DNA of 5,170 nt. Source: Lachnospiraceae bacterium (GTDB lineage Bacteria > Bacillota > Clostridia > Lachnospirales > Lachnospiraceae). This document shows, piece after piece, positions 1-5,170 of the stretch; position 1 is the stretch's first letter, and the number at the start of each line of letters is the position of its first letter. The position numbers and the translations under genes were made by a program. The stretch is from the NCBI GenBank assembly GCA_900759225.1, contig CAAEUM010000077.1, forward strand, positions 1 through 5,170, read 5' to 3'. The notes beneath the pieces were generated by a model. That model saw only the letters and a list, made by a program, of their open reading frames with translations. It was not told the DNA's origin and ran no database searches.

Positions 1-16
1 CAGGGTCAGATTCCAT
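1..16 (-). CDS. Start of an unidentified downstream gene (5' end only)
   Basis: An ATG on the minus strand at 16-14 begins an open frame reading M-E-S-D-P before the window ends. The start is supported by a near-ideal Shine-Dalgarno (AAAGGAGG, 26-33) nine bases upstream and by a well-formed promoter about 40 bases further up. A terminator separates it from the ABC operon, so it is probably transcribed separately. Five residues are too few to assign any family. That a gene starts here is fairly secure; its product is unknown. Confidence 0.72.
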
Positions 17-25
17 GGTATAAAA

Positions 26-33
26 CCTCCTTT
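26..33 (-). promoter_or_regulatory. Strong ribosome binding site of the downstream gene
   Basis: The minus strand reads AAAGGAGG, a full match to the anti-Shine-Dalgarno core, with a nine-base spacer to the ATG at 16-14. It is the main evidence that a gene starts at the left edge of the window. Confidence 0.8.
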
Positions 34-39
34 AAAATA

Positions 40-79
40 TAAATTTTCACAAACATCATTTATTATATATGAAAATTTA
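40..79. repeat. 10-bp inverted repeat bracketing the -10 box and start site
   Basis: The plus strand reads TAAATTTTCA at 40-49 and its exact reverse complement TGAAAATTTA at 70-79, with a 20-base gap. The gap contains the -10 box (62-67) and the likely start point near 55. Only one arm would be in the transcript, so if it works it would do so as DNA, for example as an operator for a dimeric repressor. The arms are almost all A/T in an AT-rich region, so chance is a real alternative. Confidence 0.4.
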
Positions 80-90
80 ATGATTGTCAG
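62..90 (-). promoter_or_regulatory. Sigma-A-type promoter for the downstream gene
   Basis: On the minus strand a -35 box CTGACA (90-85, five of six consensus bases) is followed by exactly 17 bases and a perfect -10 box TATAAT (67-62). Transcription would start near base 55, giving a leader of about 39 bases before the ATG at 16. The surroundings are very AT-rich, which raises the chance of a spurious -10. The combination with a good -35, the correct spacing, and a strong ribosome binding site and ATG downstream makes it convincing. A 10-bp inverted repeat (40-49 and 70-79) brackets the -10 and the start site. Confidence 0.78.
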
Positions 91-113
91 CTAAATTTTT
101 CGTTAAATATAAA

Positions 114-145
114 GGCATAATTCCCAGTTTTTTAGGAATTATGCC
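114..145 (-). terminator. Intrinsic terminator of the yihY-ABC operon
   Basis: On the minus strand, 12 bases after the stop codon of the second ABC gene, GGCATAATTCC (145-135) pairs perfectly over 11 bp with GGAATTATGCC (124-114) across a 10-base loop. The tail that follows reads TTTATATTTAA. The T-rich tail lies only on the minus-strand downstream side, so termination is directed at the operon transcript. It separates the operon from the gene starting at 16. Confidence 0.88.
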
Positions 146-157
146 CAGAAATCGCTC

Positions 158-1927
158 TTAAACATCCGGAACAAATTGACTGTTATACAGCTGGGCGTAA
201 AACCCATTCTGCCCTATGAGCGCTTCATGACGCCCCTTTTCCACAATGTGGCCGTCCCGCATTACCAGGATCACATCTGCCTCCCGGATCGTGGACAGGC
301 GATGGGCTACAATAAAGCTGGTCCTTCCCCTCATAAGCTTTGAAAATGCCTTCTGAATACGCAGCTCCGTCATCGTATCGATGGAAGAGGTGGCCTCATC
401 TAAGATCAGCATTGGCGGAAGGCACAGCATTACCCGGGCAATGCACAGAAGCTGCTTCTGCCCCTGGGACAGATTTTTGCCGTCCTCCCCTATGACTGTG
501 TCATACCCCTGCTCCATCCTCATAATAAAGCTGTGTGCGCTGGCATCCTTAGCAGCCTGGACAATCTCCTCAAAGGAAGCCTCCGGCCTTCCGTAGGCAA
601 TATTTTCCTTTATCGTGCCGGATTTAAGCCAGGTATCCTGCAGCACCATGCCATAGCTGTTTCTTAAGCTGGAGCGGGTTACACTGCGTATATCCATTCC
701 GTCCACCTGAATGGAACCGGAATTCACATCATAAAACCGCATAAGGAGATTGATCAGCGTTGTTTTTCCGCAGCCAGTAGGCCCTACAATAGCTACCCTC
801 TGTCCCGGCTCCACCTTTAAGCTGAAATCCTCAATAAGCTTCCTCTCTGGTGTATAGGAAAAGCTTACATCCTCCAGGACAACCTGCCCCTTTACGCCTG
901 AAAGCCTTCCTGCCTCCGGTATATCCTCCGGCTCCGCCCTGGCATCTATCAGCTCAAAAACCCGTCCTGCTGAAGCCAGGGCATTCTGAAGCTCCGTAAC
1001 TACGCCGGAAATTTCGTTAAATGGCTTGGTGTACTGGTTCGCATAGCTTAAAAAACTGGTAAGCTGGCCCACTGTAAGCTGCCCCCGGATCGCTGCAAAG
1101 GAGCCTGCGATCCCCACTACCGCATAAACCATGCTGTTTACAAAACGGGTGGAGGGGTTTGTGATCGATGAAAAAAAGGTTGCCTTCAGACTTGTTTTTG
1201 CCAGCCTGTCACTTATCTCCCGAAACCGCTGCCCTGCTTTTTCCTCATAACCAAAGGCCTGGACTACCTTCATGTTCCCCAGCATTTCATCGGTAAAGGC
1301 AGTTAAATCCCCCCGGGCCTGCGACTGCTCTTTAAACATTACATAGGTCTTTTTCGCAATAAAACCAGCTACAAAAAAGGACATGGGCGTAAGTACCACC
1401 ACTGCCGCCGTAATCAGCGGGTGAATGGACAGCATAAATAAAAGCGTACCTCCGATCGTCATGATCCCTGTAAAAAACTGAGTGAAACCCATGAGAAGGC
1501 CCTCAGAGAACTGATCCACATCTGCGATCATGCGGCTGATCACATCGCCGGTATCATGTGAATCCAGATAGCTTAAGGGCAACACTTCCAGCTGCTTAAA
1601 GGCTTTTGTGCGGATATCCTTCACAACACGGTAAGTGACCACATTGTTAATATGATTCATAAACCACTGGCAGGCTGCTGTGAGGGCAATCACCTGTACG
1701 ATCCGGACCAATATCCGGGAAAGCCCCGAAAAGTCTACCTTCCCAGGCCCCAGGATCAGATCCACAGCCTGACCTGTAAGAATAGGCACATACAAAGTTA
1801 AGGCAACCGTCACAACTGCCAGAAAAAGGGAGAAAAAGACGGCAAAACGGTACCTGCCGATATAATGGAGCACACGTCCAAGTGTTTCCCTGCTTTTGCT
1901 GCTTTTTACGTTCCTCTTACCTGCCAT
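158..1927 (-). CDS. ABC exporter half-transporter, catalytic subunit of a heterodimer (TM288/BmrD-like)
   Basis: This 589-residue protein is a membrane-spanning domain fused to an ATPase domain, the usual length for an ABCB-type half-transporter. About six membrane segments lie roughly at 28-50, 72-95, 146-168, 170-190, 262-282 and 287-308. The ATPase domain shows an A-loop Tyr358, Walker A GPTGCGKT (382-389), Q-loop Gln430, signature LSQGQ (486-490), Walker B MLILDE (506-511) with catalytic Glu511, D-loop SSID (514-517) and switch His542. The signature has Gln where LSGGQ has its first Gly, typical of the catalytic partner in asymmetric exporters. It should pair with the preceding gene product and export drugs, lipids or peptides across the cytoplasmic membrane; the substrate cannot be read from sequence. 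The ATG overlaps the upstream gene by 11 bases and has AGGAGG (1937-1942) nine bases upstream, which fixes this start. Related to the yheH/bmrD type, but orthology is unproven. Confidence 0.95.
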   Translation of the reverse strand: MAGKRNVKSSKSRETLGRVLHYIGRYRFAVFFSLFLAVVTVALTLYVPILTGQAVDLILGPGKVDFSGLSRILVRIVQVIALTAACQWFMNHINNVVTYRVVKDIRTKAFKQLEVLPLSYLDSHDTGDVISRMIADVDQFSEGLLMGFTQFFTGIMTIGGTLLFMLSIHPLITAAVVVLTPMSFFVAGFIAKKTYVMFKEQSQARGDLTAFTDEMLGNMKVVQAFGYEEKAGQRFREISDRLAKTSLKATFFSSITNPSTRFVNSMVYAVVGIAGSFAAIRGQLTVGQLTSFLSYANQYTKPFNEISGVVTELQNALASAGRVFELIDARAEPEDIPEAGRLSGVKGQVVLEDVSFSYTPERKLIEDFSLKVEPGQRVAIVGPTGCGKTTLINLLMRFYDVNSGSIQVDGMDIRSVTRSSLRNSYGMVLQDTWLKSGTIKENIAYGRPEASFEEIVQAAKDASAHSFIMRMEQGYDTVIGEDGKNLSQGQKQLLCIARVMLCLPPMLILDEATSSIDTMTELRIQKAFSKLMRGRTSFIVAHRLSTIREADVILVMRDGHIVEKGRHEALIGQNGFYAQLYNSQFVPDV

Positions 1928-3674
1928 GGTTCTCTGCCTCCTCCCCTTTTAGCTGTGACTGGCAAATTTCCCGATACACCTGACAGGTTTCAAGCAGCTT
2001 TTCATGGCTTCCTGTACCTGCCAGCCTTCCATCCTCCAGAACAAGGATGCAGTCTGCATTCCTGATCGTAGAAACACGCTGTGATACCAGAAATACCGTC
2101 ATCCCCTCTGTATTTTCCCTGATAGCCCGGCGAAGTCCTGCATCCGTTGCAAAATCAAGGGCTGAGGCGCTGTCATCCATGATCAGGATATCCGGCCGGC
2201 GCACAAGGGCCCTGGCAATGGCAAGACGCTGCTTCTGTCCTCCTGACAGGTTCTTTCCTCCCTGATCAATAAAAAGCTCCAGCCCCTTCCCTTTTTCTCT
2301 TACAAACGCTGCTGCCTGGGCCGTTTCCAGAGCTTCCCACATTTCTTCCTCTGTGGCATCTTCCTTTCCCCAGGACAGGTTTTCCCTTAAGGTTCCCTTA
2401 AACAGCACCGATTTCTGGGGCACAACCCCGATTTTGGAGCGCAGCTCCTTTAAGCCGTATTCCTTTACCGGTTTTCCGTCTACCAGGATCATCCCCCGCT
2501 CTGCATCATAAAAGCGCGGGATCAGATTCACCAGCGTGGTCTTTCCTGAGCCGGTTCCACCAATGACGCCAATGGTATCCCCTCTCATTGCCTGAAACTG
2601 AATATCCGTCAAAGCGTCTGACTGTGCCCCGCTGTAGGCAAAGCACACAGACTTAAACTCCACCATGGGACCTTGCTTTTCATTCAAAGCATCTCCTGCC
2701 TCCCCGGCAGTTTCCTCTGCTCCTGTGATCCCGGGTTCAAGGGCAAAGATTCCGTCTACCCGGTTCATGCATGCAGCTGCCTTTGAAATAAGGATGATCA
2801 GATTTGCCATCTTGATGAGCTCTGCCAGAATCTGAGACATATAGTTTACCAGGGCGATCACCTTTCCCTGGGTAATGATCCCTGCCTCCACCCTCTGTCC
2901 GCCTGTCCAGATAAGGACAACCAGCGCCAGGTTGATCATCACATAGGTCACAGGATTTAAAAGGGCAGAAATCTTTCCTACAAAGACCTGCAGCTTTACC
3001 AGGCTGTCATTTTCAGTTTCAAAGCGCTGCTTTTCACTGCTCTGGCGGTTAAAGGCACGGATGACCCGGACACCCATGAGATTTTCCCTTACTGCCAGAA
3101 GCACCTTGTCCAGCTGACGCTGTACCTTCTTATATAATGGCATGCTTGCCAGAAGGATCCCGAATACCACCAGGCATAAAAGAGGGATGGTAACCGCAAA
3201 TACCATGGCTGATTTTTTATCTACCGTAAACGCCATGACCATGGCGCCGAACACTACAAAAGGGGAGCGCAGAAGAAGGCGCAGAGTCATATTGATCCCG
3301 TTCTGCACCTGATTTATATCGCTGGTCATCCTGGTTATAAGGGTAGCCGTTCCCACCTGATCGATCTCATTGTAGGAAAGACGGCTGATGTGGGTAAATA
3401 AATCATTGCGCAGTGCCGTGGAAGCGCCTACTGCCGCTTTTGCCGCAAAATACTGGGCTGTCAGGGAGCTGGCAAGGCCAATGAGGCCAAGAAAAACAAG
3501 AAGCCCGCCCATAAGCAGCACATATCTTCCATCGCCCTTTCCGATTCCCACATCGATCATATCTGCCACTACAAGGGGCACAAAGAGCTCAAAGCTGGCC
3601 TCCAGCATTTTAAACAGAGGCCCCAAAATGCTCTCCTTTTTATAATCTGCCATATAACCAAGCAATCGCTTCAT
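1917..3674 (-). CDS. ABC exporter half-transporter, degenerate-site subunit of a heterodimer (TM287/BmrC-like)
   Basis: This 585-residue half-transporter has about six membrane segments near 17-40, 51-73, 131-150, 155-176, 240-260 and 275-298, then an ATPase domain. Visible motifs are A-loop Tyr347, Walker A GGTGSGKT (372-379), Q-loop Gln420, canonical signature LSGGQ (476-480), Walker B ILIMDD (496-501) and D-loop SALD (504-507). Two catalytic positions are altered: Asp501 replaces the Walker B Glu, and Gln532 (in VSQRVSTI) replaces the switch His. In the TM287/288 family this marks the subunit with the inactive ATP site, while its intact signature completes the active site of the partner. 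The domain linker (about 312-336) looks somewhat long and acidic. The ATG overlaps the yihY stop as ATGA, and GAGGGG (3685-3690) lies ten bases upstream. Substrate unknown; a multidrug or envelope-component exporter is likely. Confidence 0.95.
   Translation of the reverse strand: MKRLLGYMADYKKESILGPLFKMLEASFELFVPLVVADMIDVGIGKGDGRYVLLMGGLLVFLGLIGLASSLTAQYFAAKAAVGASTALRNDLFTHISRLSYNEIDQVGTATLITRMTSDINQVQNGINMTLRLLLRSPFVVFGAMVMAFTVDKKSAMVFAVTIPLLCLVVFGILLASMPLYKKVQRQLDKVLLAVRENLMGVRVIRAFNRQSSEKQRFETENDSLVKLQVFVGKISALLNPVTYVMINLALVVLIWTGGQRVEAGIITQGKVIALVNYMSQILAELIKMANLIILISKAAACMNRVDGIFALEPGITGAEETAGEAGDALNEKQGPMVEFKSVCFAYSGAQSDALTDIQFQAMRGDTIGVIGGTGSGKTTLVNLIPRFYDAERGMILVDGKPVKEYGLKELRSKIGVVPQKSVLFKGTLRENLSWGKEDATEEEMWEALETAQAAAFVREKGKGLELFIDQGGKNLSGGQKQRLAIARALVRRPDILIMDDSASALDFATDAGLRRAIRENTEGMTVFLVSQRVSTIRNADCILVLEDGRLAGTGSHEKLLETCQVYREICQSQLKGEEAENHGR
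1937..1942 (-). promoter_or_regulatory. Ribosome binding site of the second ABC gene, inside the first
   Basis: AGGAGG on the minus strand lies within the last codons of the first ABC gene, nine bases upstream of the ATG at 1927-1925. Being inside the upstream coding region, it would be exposed by ribosomes finishing that gene. This suits equal production of two partner subunits, and it decides the start codon. Confidence 0.8.
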
Positions 3675-4507
3675 CCTTCTTCATCCCCTCTCCATTGATT
3701 CCAAAAGTAGTTGATCTCAGCACCCATAAACAGGATGCACATACACATATAAAGCCATAAAAGCAGCAGCACAATAGCTGCCAGACTTCCATACATATAG
3801 GAATAATTCCCCCCGCCGATATGGGTAAAATATAAGGAAAATGCCAGTGAAAAGCCAATCCAGCCCACAGAGGAGAACAGCGCCCCGGGAATCTGGCTTT
3901 TTAAGCTCAGCCTCTGATCCGGGACATAGGTATAGATCCCCATGAAAAATACAAACAGGACCATAAAAAACCAGACTGCCCTAAGATTAATAATGTGCCC
4001 TGTTACGTTTCCTATAAGCGGAAAATGAACCATAATGAAATCCTGCAGCATGGTGCCAAAAATCAAAAGGCCAATCGATAAAATGCACACTGCCACAAAT
4101 ACAATGGTGTATCCGGAATAGATCAAACGGTTTAAAACATACCAGCGCTTTTCACAGTGGCCGTAAATCCGGTTTAAACCTCTGGCAACACTGAACATAC
4201 CCTTGCCTGCAGACCATAATGCAGTGACTGCTGTCAGAGAAAGCATGGTAGCCGGGGATTTTAAGGATAAGTCATTGACCAGCCGGAAGGCAAGGGATTT
4301 ATATTCCTTTGGCACAAGATTCACCACCAGCTCCAGAAACTGTGCATTTGTTATAGCTGGTATCATCTGTACTGCTGTCAGTAAAAGCATAATAAAAGGC
4401 ACACAGGATAGAATCACAAAAAAGGACACCTGTGCCCCGTAAACTGTCATCTCATCTTCTTTATATTTATCATAAATCCGTTTTCCCGTACGGATAAGGG
4501 ATATCAT
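3671..4507 (-). CDS. YihY/BrkB-family integral membrane protein
   Basis: This 278-residue protein has the family's usual length and about six hydrophobic segments (roughly 26-48, 88-106, 130-153, 175-195, 206-228, 240-262). Family hallmarks are visible: the first hydrophobic segment with LSCVPF (33-38), LWSAGKG (97-103), RGLNRIYG (109-116), YTYVPD (192-197), PGAL (207-210), YGSLAAI (239-245), LLWLY (249-253) and GAEIN (262-266). The family is named after Bordetella BrkB, linked to serum resistance, and E. coli YihY, once wrongly called RNase BN. Its biochemical role is not established, and transport or envelope functions are only proposed. It is the first gene of a three-gene operon; its TGA overlaps the first ABC gene's ATG. 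The start is supported by AAGGAG (4514-4519) six bases upstream. I would not call it a ribonuclease. Confidence 0.93.
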   Translation of the reverse strand: MISLIRTGKRIYDKYKEDEMTVYGAQVSFFVILSCVPFIMLLLTAVQMIPAITNAQFLELVVNLVPKEYKSLAFRLVNDLSLKSPATMLSLTAVTALWSAGKGMFSVARGLNRIYGHCEKRWYVLNRLIYSGYTIVFVAVCILSIGLLIFGTMLQDFIMVHFPLIGNVTGHIINLRAVWFFMVLFVFFMGIYTYVPDQRLSLKSQIPGALFSSVGWIGFSLAFSLYFTHIGGGNYSYMYGSLAAIVLLLLWLYMCMCILFMGAEINYFWNQWRGDEEG

Positions 4508-4513
4508 TATTTT

Positions 4514-4519
4514 CTCCTT
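4514..4519 (-). promoter_or_regulatory. Ribosome binding site of the YihY-family gene
   Basis: The minus strand reads AAGGAG with a six-base A/T-rich spacer to the ATG at 4507-4505. It confirms this ATG as the start of the first operon gene. Confidence 0.82.
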
Positions 4520-4529
4520 TTCCAGGACA

Positions 4530-4548
4530 TTCCCTGCCCTTCAGGGAA
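4530..4548 (-). other. Small hairpin in the operon's 5' leader
   Basis: On the minus strand TTCCCTG (4548-4542) pairs perfectly with CAGGGAA (4536-4530) across a five-base loop. It lies in the leader between the predicted start near 4573 and the YihY-family start codon. There is no T-tract, so it is not a terminator. It could stabilise the mRNA 5' end. It does not cover the ribosome binding site at 4514-4519. Confidence 0.5.
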
Positions 4549-4550
4549 AG

Positions 4551-4619
4551 TTTTCCCCTCCCCGAAATCGTTTCCTACCATTATATAGCAAAGGAACCAA
4601 ATTTACAAGGAGGGGAAAA
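4551..4619. repeat. 11-bp inverted repeat enclosing the operon promoter
   Basis: The plus strand reads TTTTCCCCTCC at 4551-4561 and its exact reverse complement GGAGGGGAAAA at 4609-4619. The 47 bases between hold the whole promoter: one arm abuts the -35 box and the other lies about 13-23 bases past the likely start. The -35-side arm is also the T-rich tail of the cstA terminator. It could be an operator pair, or a long-range RNA pairing in transcripts reading through from cstA. A shorter pair (TTCCT 4572-4576, AGGAA 4592-4596) is nearly concentric. Function unproven. Confidence 0.45.
4580..4608 (-). promoter_or_regulatory. Sigma-A-type promoter of the yihY-ABC operon
   Basis: On the minus strand a -35 box TTGTAA (4608-4603, four of six consensus bases) is followed by exactly 17 bases and a perfect -10 box TATAAT (4585-4580). 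The predicted start is near base 4573, giving a leader of about 66 bases. It sits just downstream of the cstA terminator, where an operon promoter is expected. I see no comparably supported promoter between the three operon genes. Confidence 0.8.
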
Positions 4620-4654
4620 AGGGCTTTTCAGCCATGCATCTTCGCATGGCTGAA
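4616..4654 (-). terminator. Intrinsic terminator of the cstA-family gene
   Basis: On the minus strand TTCAGCCATGC (4654-4644) pairs perfectly over 11 bp with GCATGGCTGAA (4637-4627) across a six-base loop, starting 13 bases after the stop codon. The T-tract (TTTTT, 4620-4616) comes only after six further bases (AAGCCC), which is wider than usual. A smaller alternative hairpin, GGCT-GAAA-AGCC (4633-4622), ends one base before the T-tract and would compete with the large one. Position and orientation favour a terminator; efficiency is uncertain. Confidence 0.7.
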
Positions 4655-4667
4655 CTGCTGCCATTTT

Positions 4668-5170
4668 TTATGCATTTGCGCCTGCACCTGCGGAAGTTTT
4701 GTTTTTCACAGCCTTCTCAGACGCTTTCCCGCGTCCGAACAGCTCCTTTCCGGAGGTGTATACAATGATTACGCCTAACACCATCAGCAAAACTGCGATC
4801 AGAAGCTGCAGGCCTTCCACCATCATAACAGCGCTGCCTGCCTGAAAAGCCTGCACCAGGCCTATGGAGCGCTCAATAAGGGCTGTAAATGTAACGCACA
4901 GCATAATGGTAAGAGGTACGATCAGGGTGCGGTTTTCCCTGCCGGTTACTTTTAAGAATACGCAGAGCGTGATCAGGACCAGAGCACTTAAAAGCTGGTT
5001 TGCACTTCCAAACAGGGGCCAGATATTGGCATAGCCTATCTGGGTCAGGATATAACCGCAGGCCAGTGTCAGAGCAGTGGACACACATTTATCGCACAGC
5101 ACCCTTCTCCACAAAGGTGCATGGGCCATATCATCCACGGTAAACAGCTCCTGAAAGGACATACGTCCAA
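4668..5170 (-). CDS. cstA: CstA-family carbon starvation transporter, C-terminal part
   Basis: The frame is open to the window edge, so this is only the last 166 or so residues of a protein that in this family usually runs to about 500-700. The Met at 5162 is followed at once by a plausible domain (MSFQELF), but the codons before it (Gly-Arg) stay in frame and have no ribosome binding site, so it is internal. Counting from that Met, the family motif WPLFGSANQ is at 48-56, with membrane segments near 26-43, 48-70, 79-97 and 112-136, then a Lys/Ala/Gly-rich cytoplasmic tail. CstA-family proteins take up peptides or pyruvate; E. coli CstA and BtsT are the known examples. Which substrate applies here cannot be told from this part. 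A terminator follows, so it is probably not co-transcribed with the YihY-ABC genes. Confidence 0.88.
   Translation of the reverse strand, partial: GRMSFQELFTVDDMAHAPLWRRVLCDKCVSTALTLACGYILTQIGYANIWPLFGSANQLLSALVLITLCVFLKVTGRENRTLIVPLTIMLCVTFTALIERSIGLVQAFQAGSAVMMVEGLQLLIAVLLMVLGVIIVYTSGKELFGRGKASEKAVKNKTSAGAGANA

Noticed and set aside
381..2265. Plus-strand open frames of 66-72 codons antisense to the ABC genes
   Set aside because: They are opposite strongly conserved ATPase-domain and membrane-domain coding sequence, lack convincing ribosome binding sites and show no recognisable domains.
3640..3858. A 72-codon minus-strand reading frame across the YihY/ABC junction, with an ATG at 3684-3682 preceded by GGGG
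   Set aside because: It lies in another frame over two well-supported genes and resembles no family. The ATG at 3674 makes the classic ATGA overlap and begins a full ABC exporter.
3388..4442. Plus-strand open frames of 79-85 codons antisense to the first ABC gene and the YihY-family gene
   Set aside because: They are explained as complements of real coding sequence, with no promoter or ribosome binding site and no family resemblance.
3671..4507. Annotating the YihY-family protein as ribonuclease BN
   Set aside because: That name came from an early E. coli misassignment. The sequence is a multi-spanning membrane protein with no nuclease motif; true RNase BN is an RNase Z-type enzyme.
4873..5088. 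A 71-codon minus-strand frame inside the cstA-family gene
   Set aside because: It is out of frame with a clear CstA C-terminus that has the family motif and membrane segments.
4668..5162. Reading the 164-residue frame from the Met at 5162 as a complete small membrane protein
   Set aside because: The frame stays open upstream to the window edge, there is no ribosome binding site before this Met in the visible bases, and the content matches the C-terminal part of a longer CstA protein.

Overview
The window looks like chromosomal DNA of a low-to-mid-GC Gram-positive bacterium of the Clostridia, most likely Lachnospiraceae. This is an inference from the protein flavour, the strong AGGAGG-type ribosome binding sites, the TATAAT promoters with 17-base spacers, and the tight gene packing. 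All recognisable genes lie on the minus strand, so transcription runs from high to low coordinates.

In transcription order: (1) bases 5170-4668 hold the C-terminal part of a CstA-family membrane transporter (peptide/pyruvate uptake family), whose start lies beyond the window. (2) Bases 4667-4508 are a 160-base intergenic region with a hairpin terminator for cstA, a good sigma-A-type promoter (TTGTAA-17-TATAAT) and a leader with a small hairpin. (3) Bases 4507-158 form a three-gene operon: a YihY/BrkB-family membrane protein, then two ABC exporter half-transporters. The genes overlap by 4 and 11 bases, which points to translational coupling. (4) Bases 157-17 hold the operon's terminator (11-bp stem plus T-rich tail) and a new promoter (CTGACA-17-TATAAT). 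(5) Bases 16-1 are the first five codons of the next gene, preceded by a strong ribosome binding site.

The two ABC proteins fit together as a heterodimeric type IV (ABCB/TM287-288/BmrCD-like) exporter. The first carries an Asp in place of the catalytic Walker B Glu and a Gln in place of the switch His. The second has intact catalytic residues but a changed signature (LSQGQ). Together they would form one active and one degenerate ATP site. The YihY-family protein shares their operon, which suggests a common envelope-related or export-related role that the sequence does not define.

I see no mobile element, CRISPR array, tRNA or rRNA, and no stretch over 300 bases without a gene. The window is mostly ordinary. 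The less routine signals are non-coding: inverted repeats around both promoters and a two-hairpin arrangement at the cstA terminator. I find no strong evidence for a novel system.
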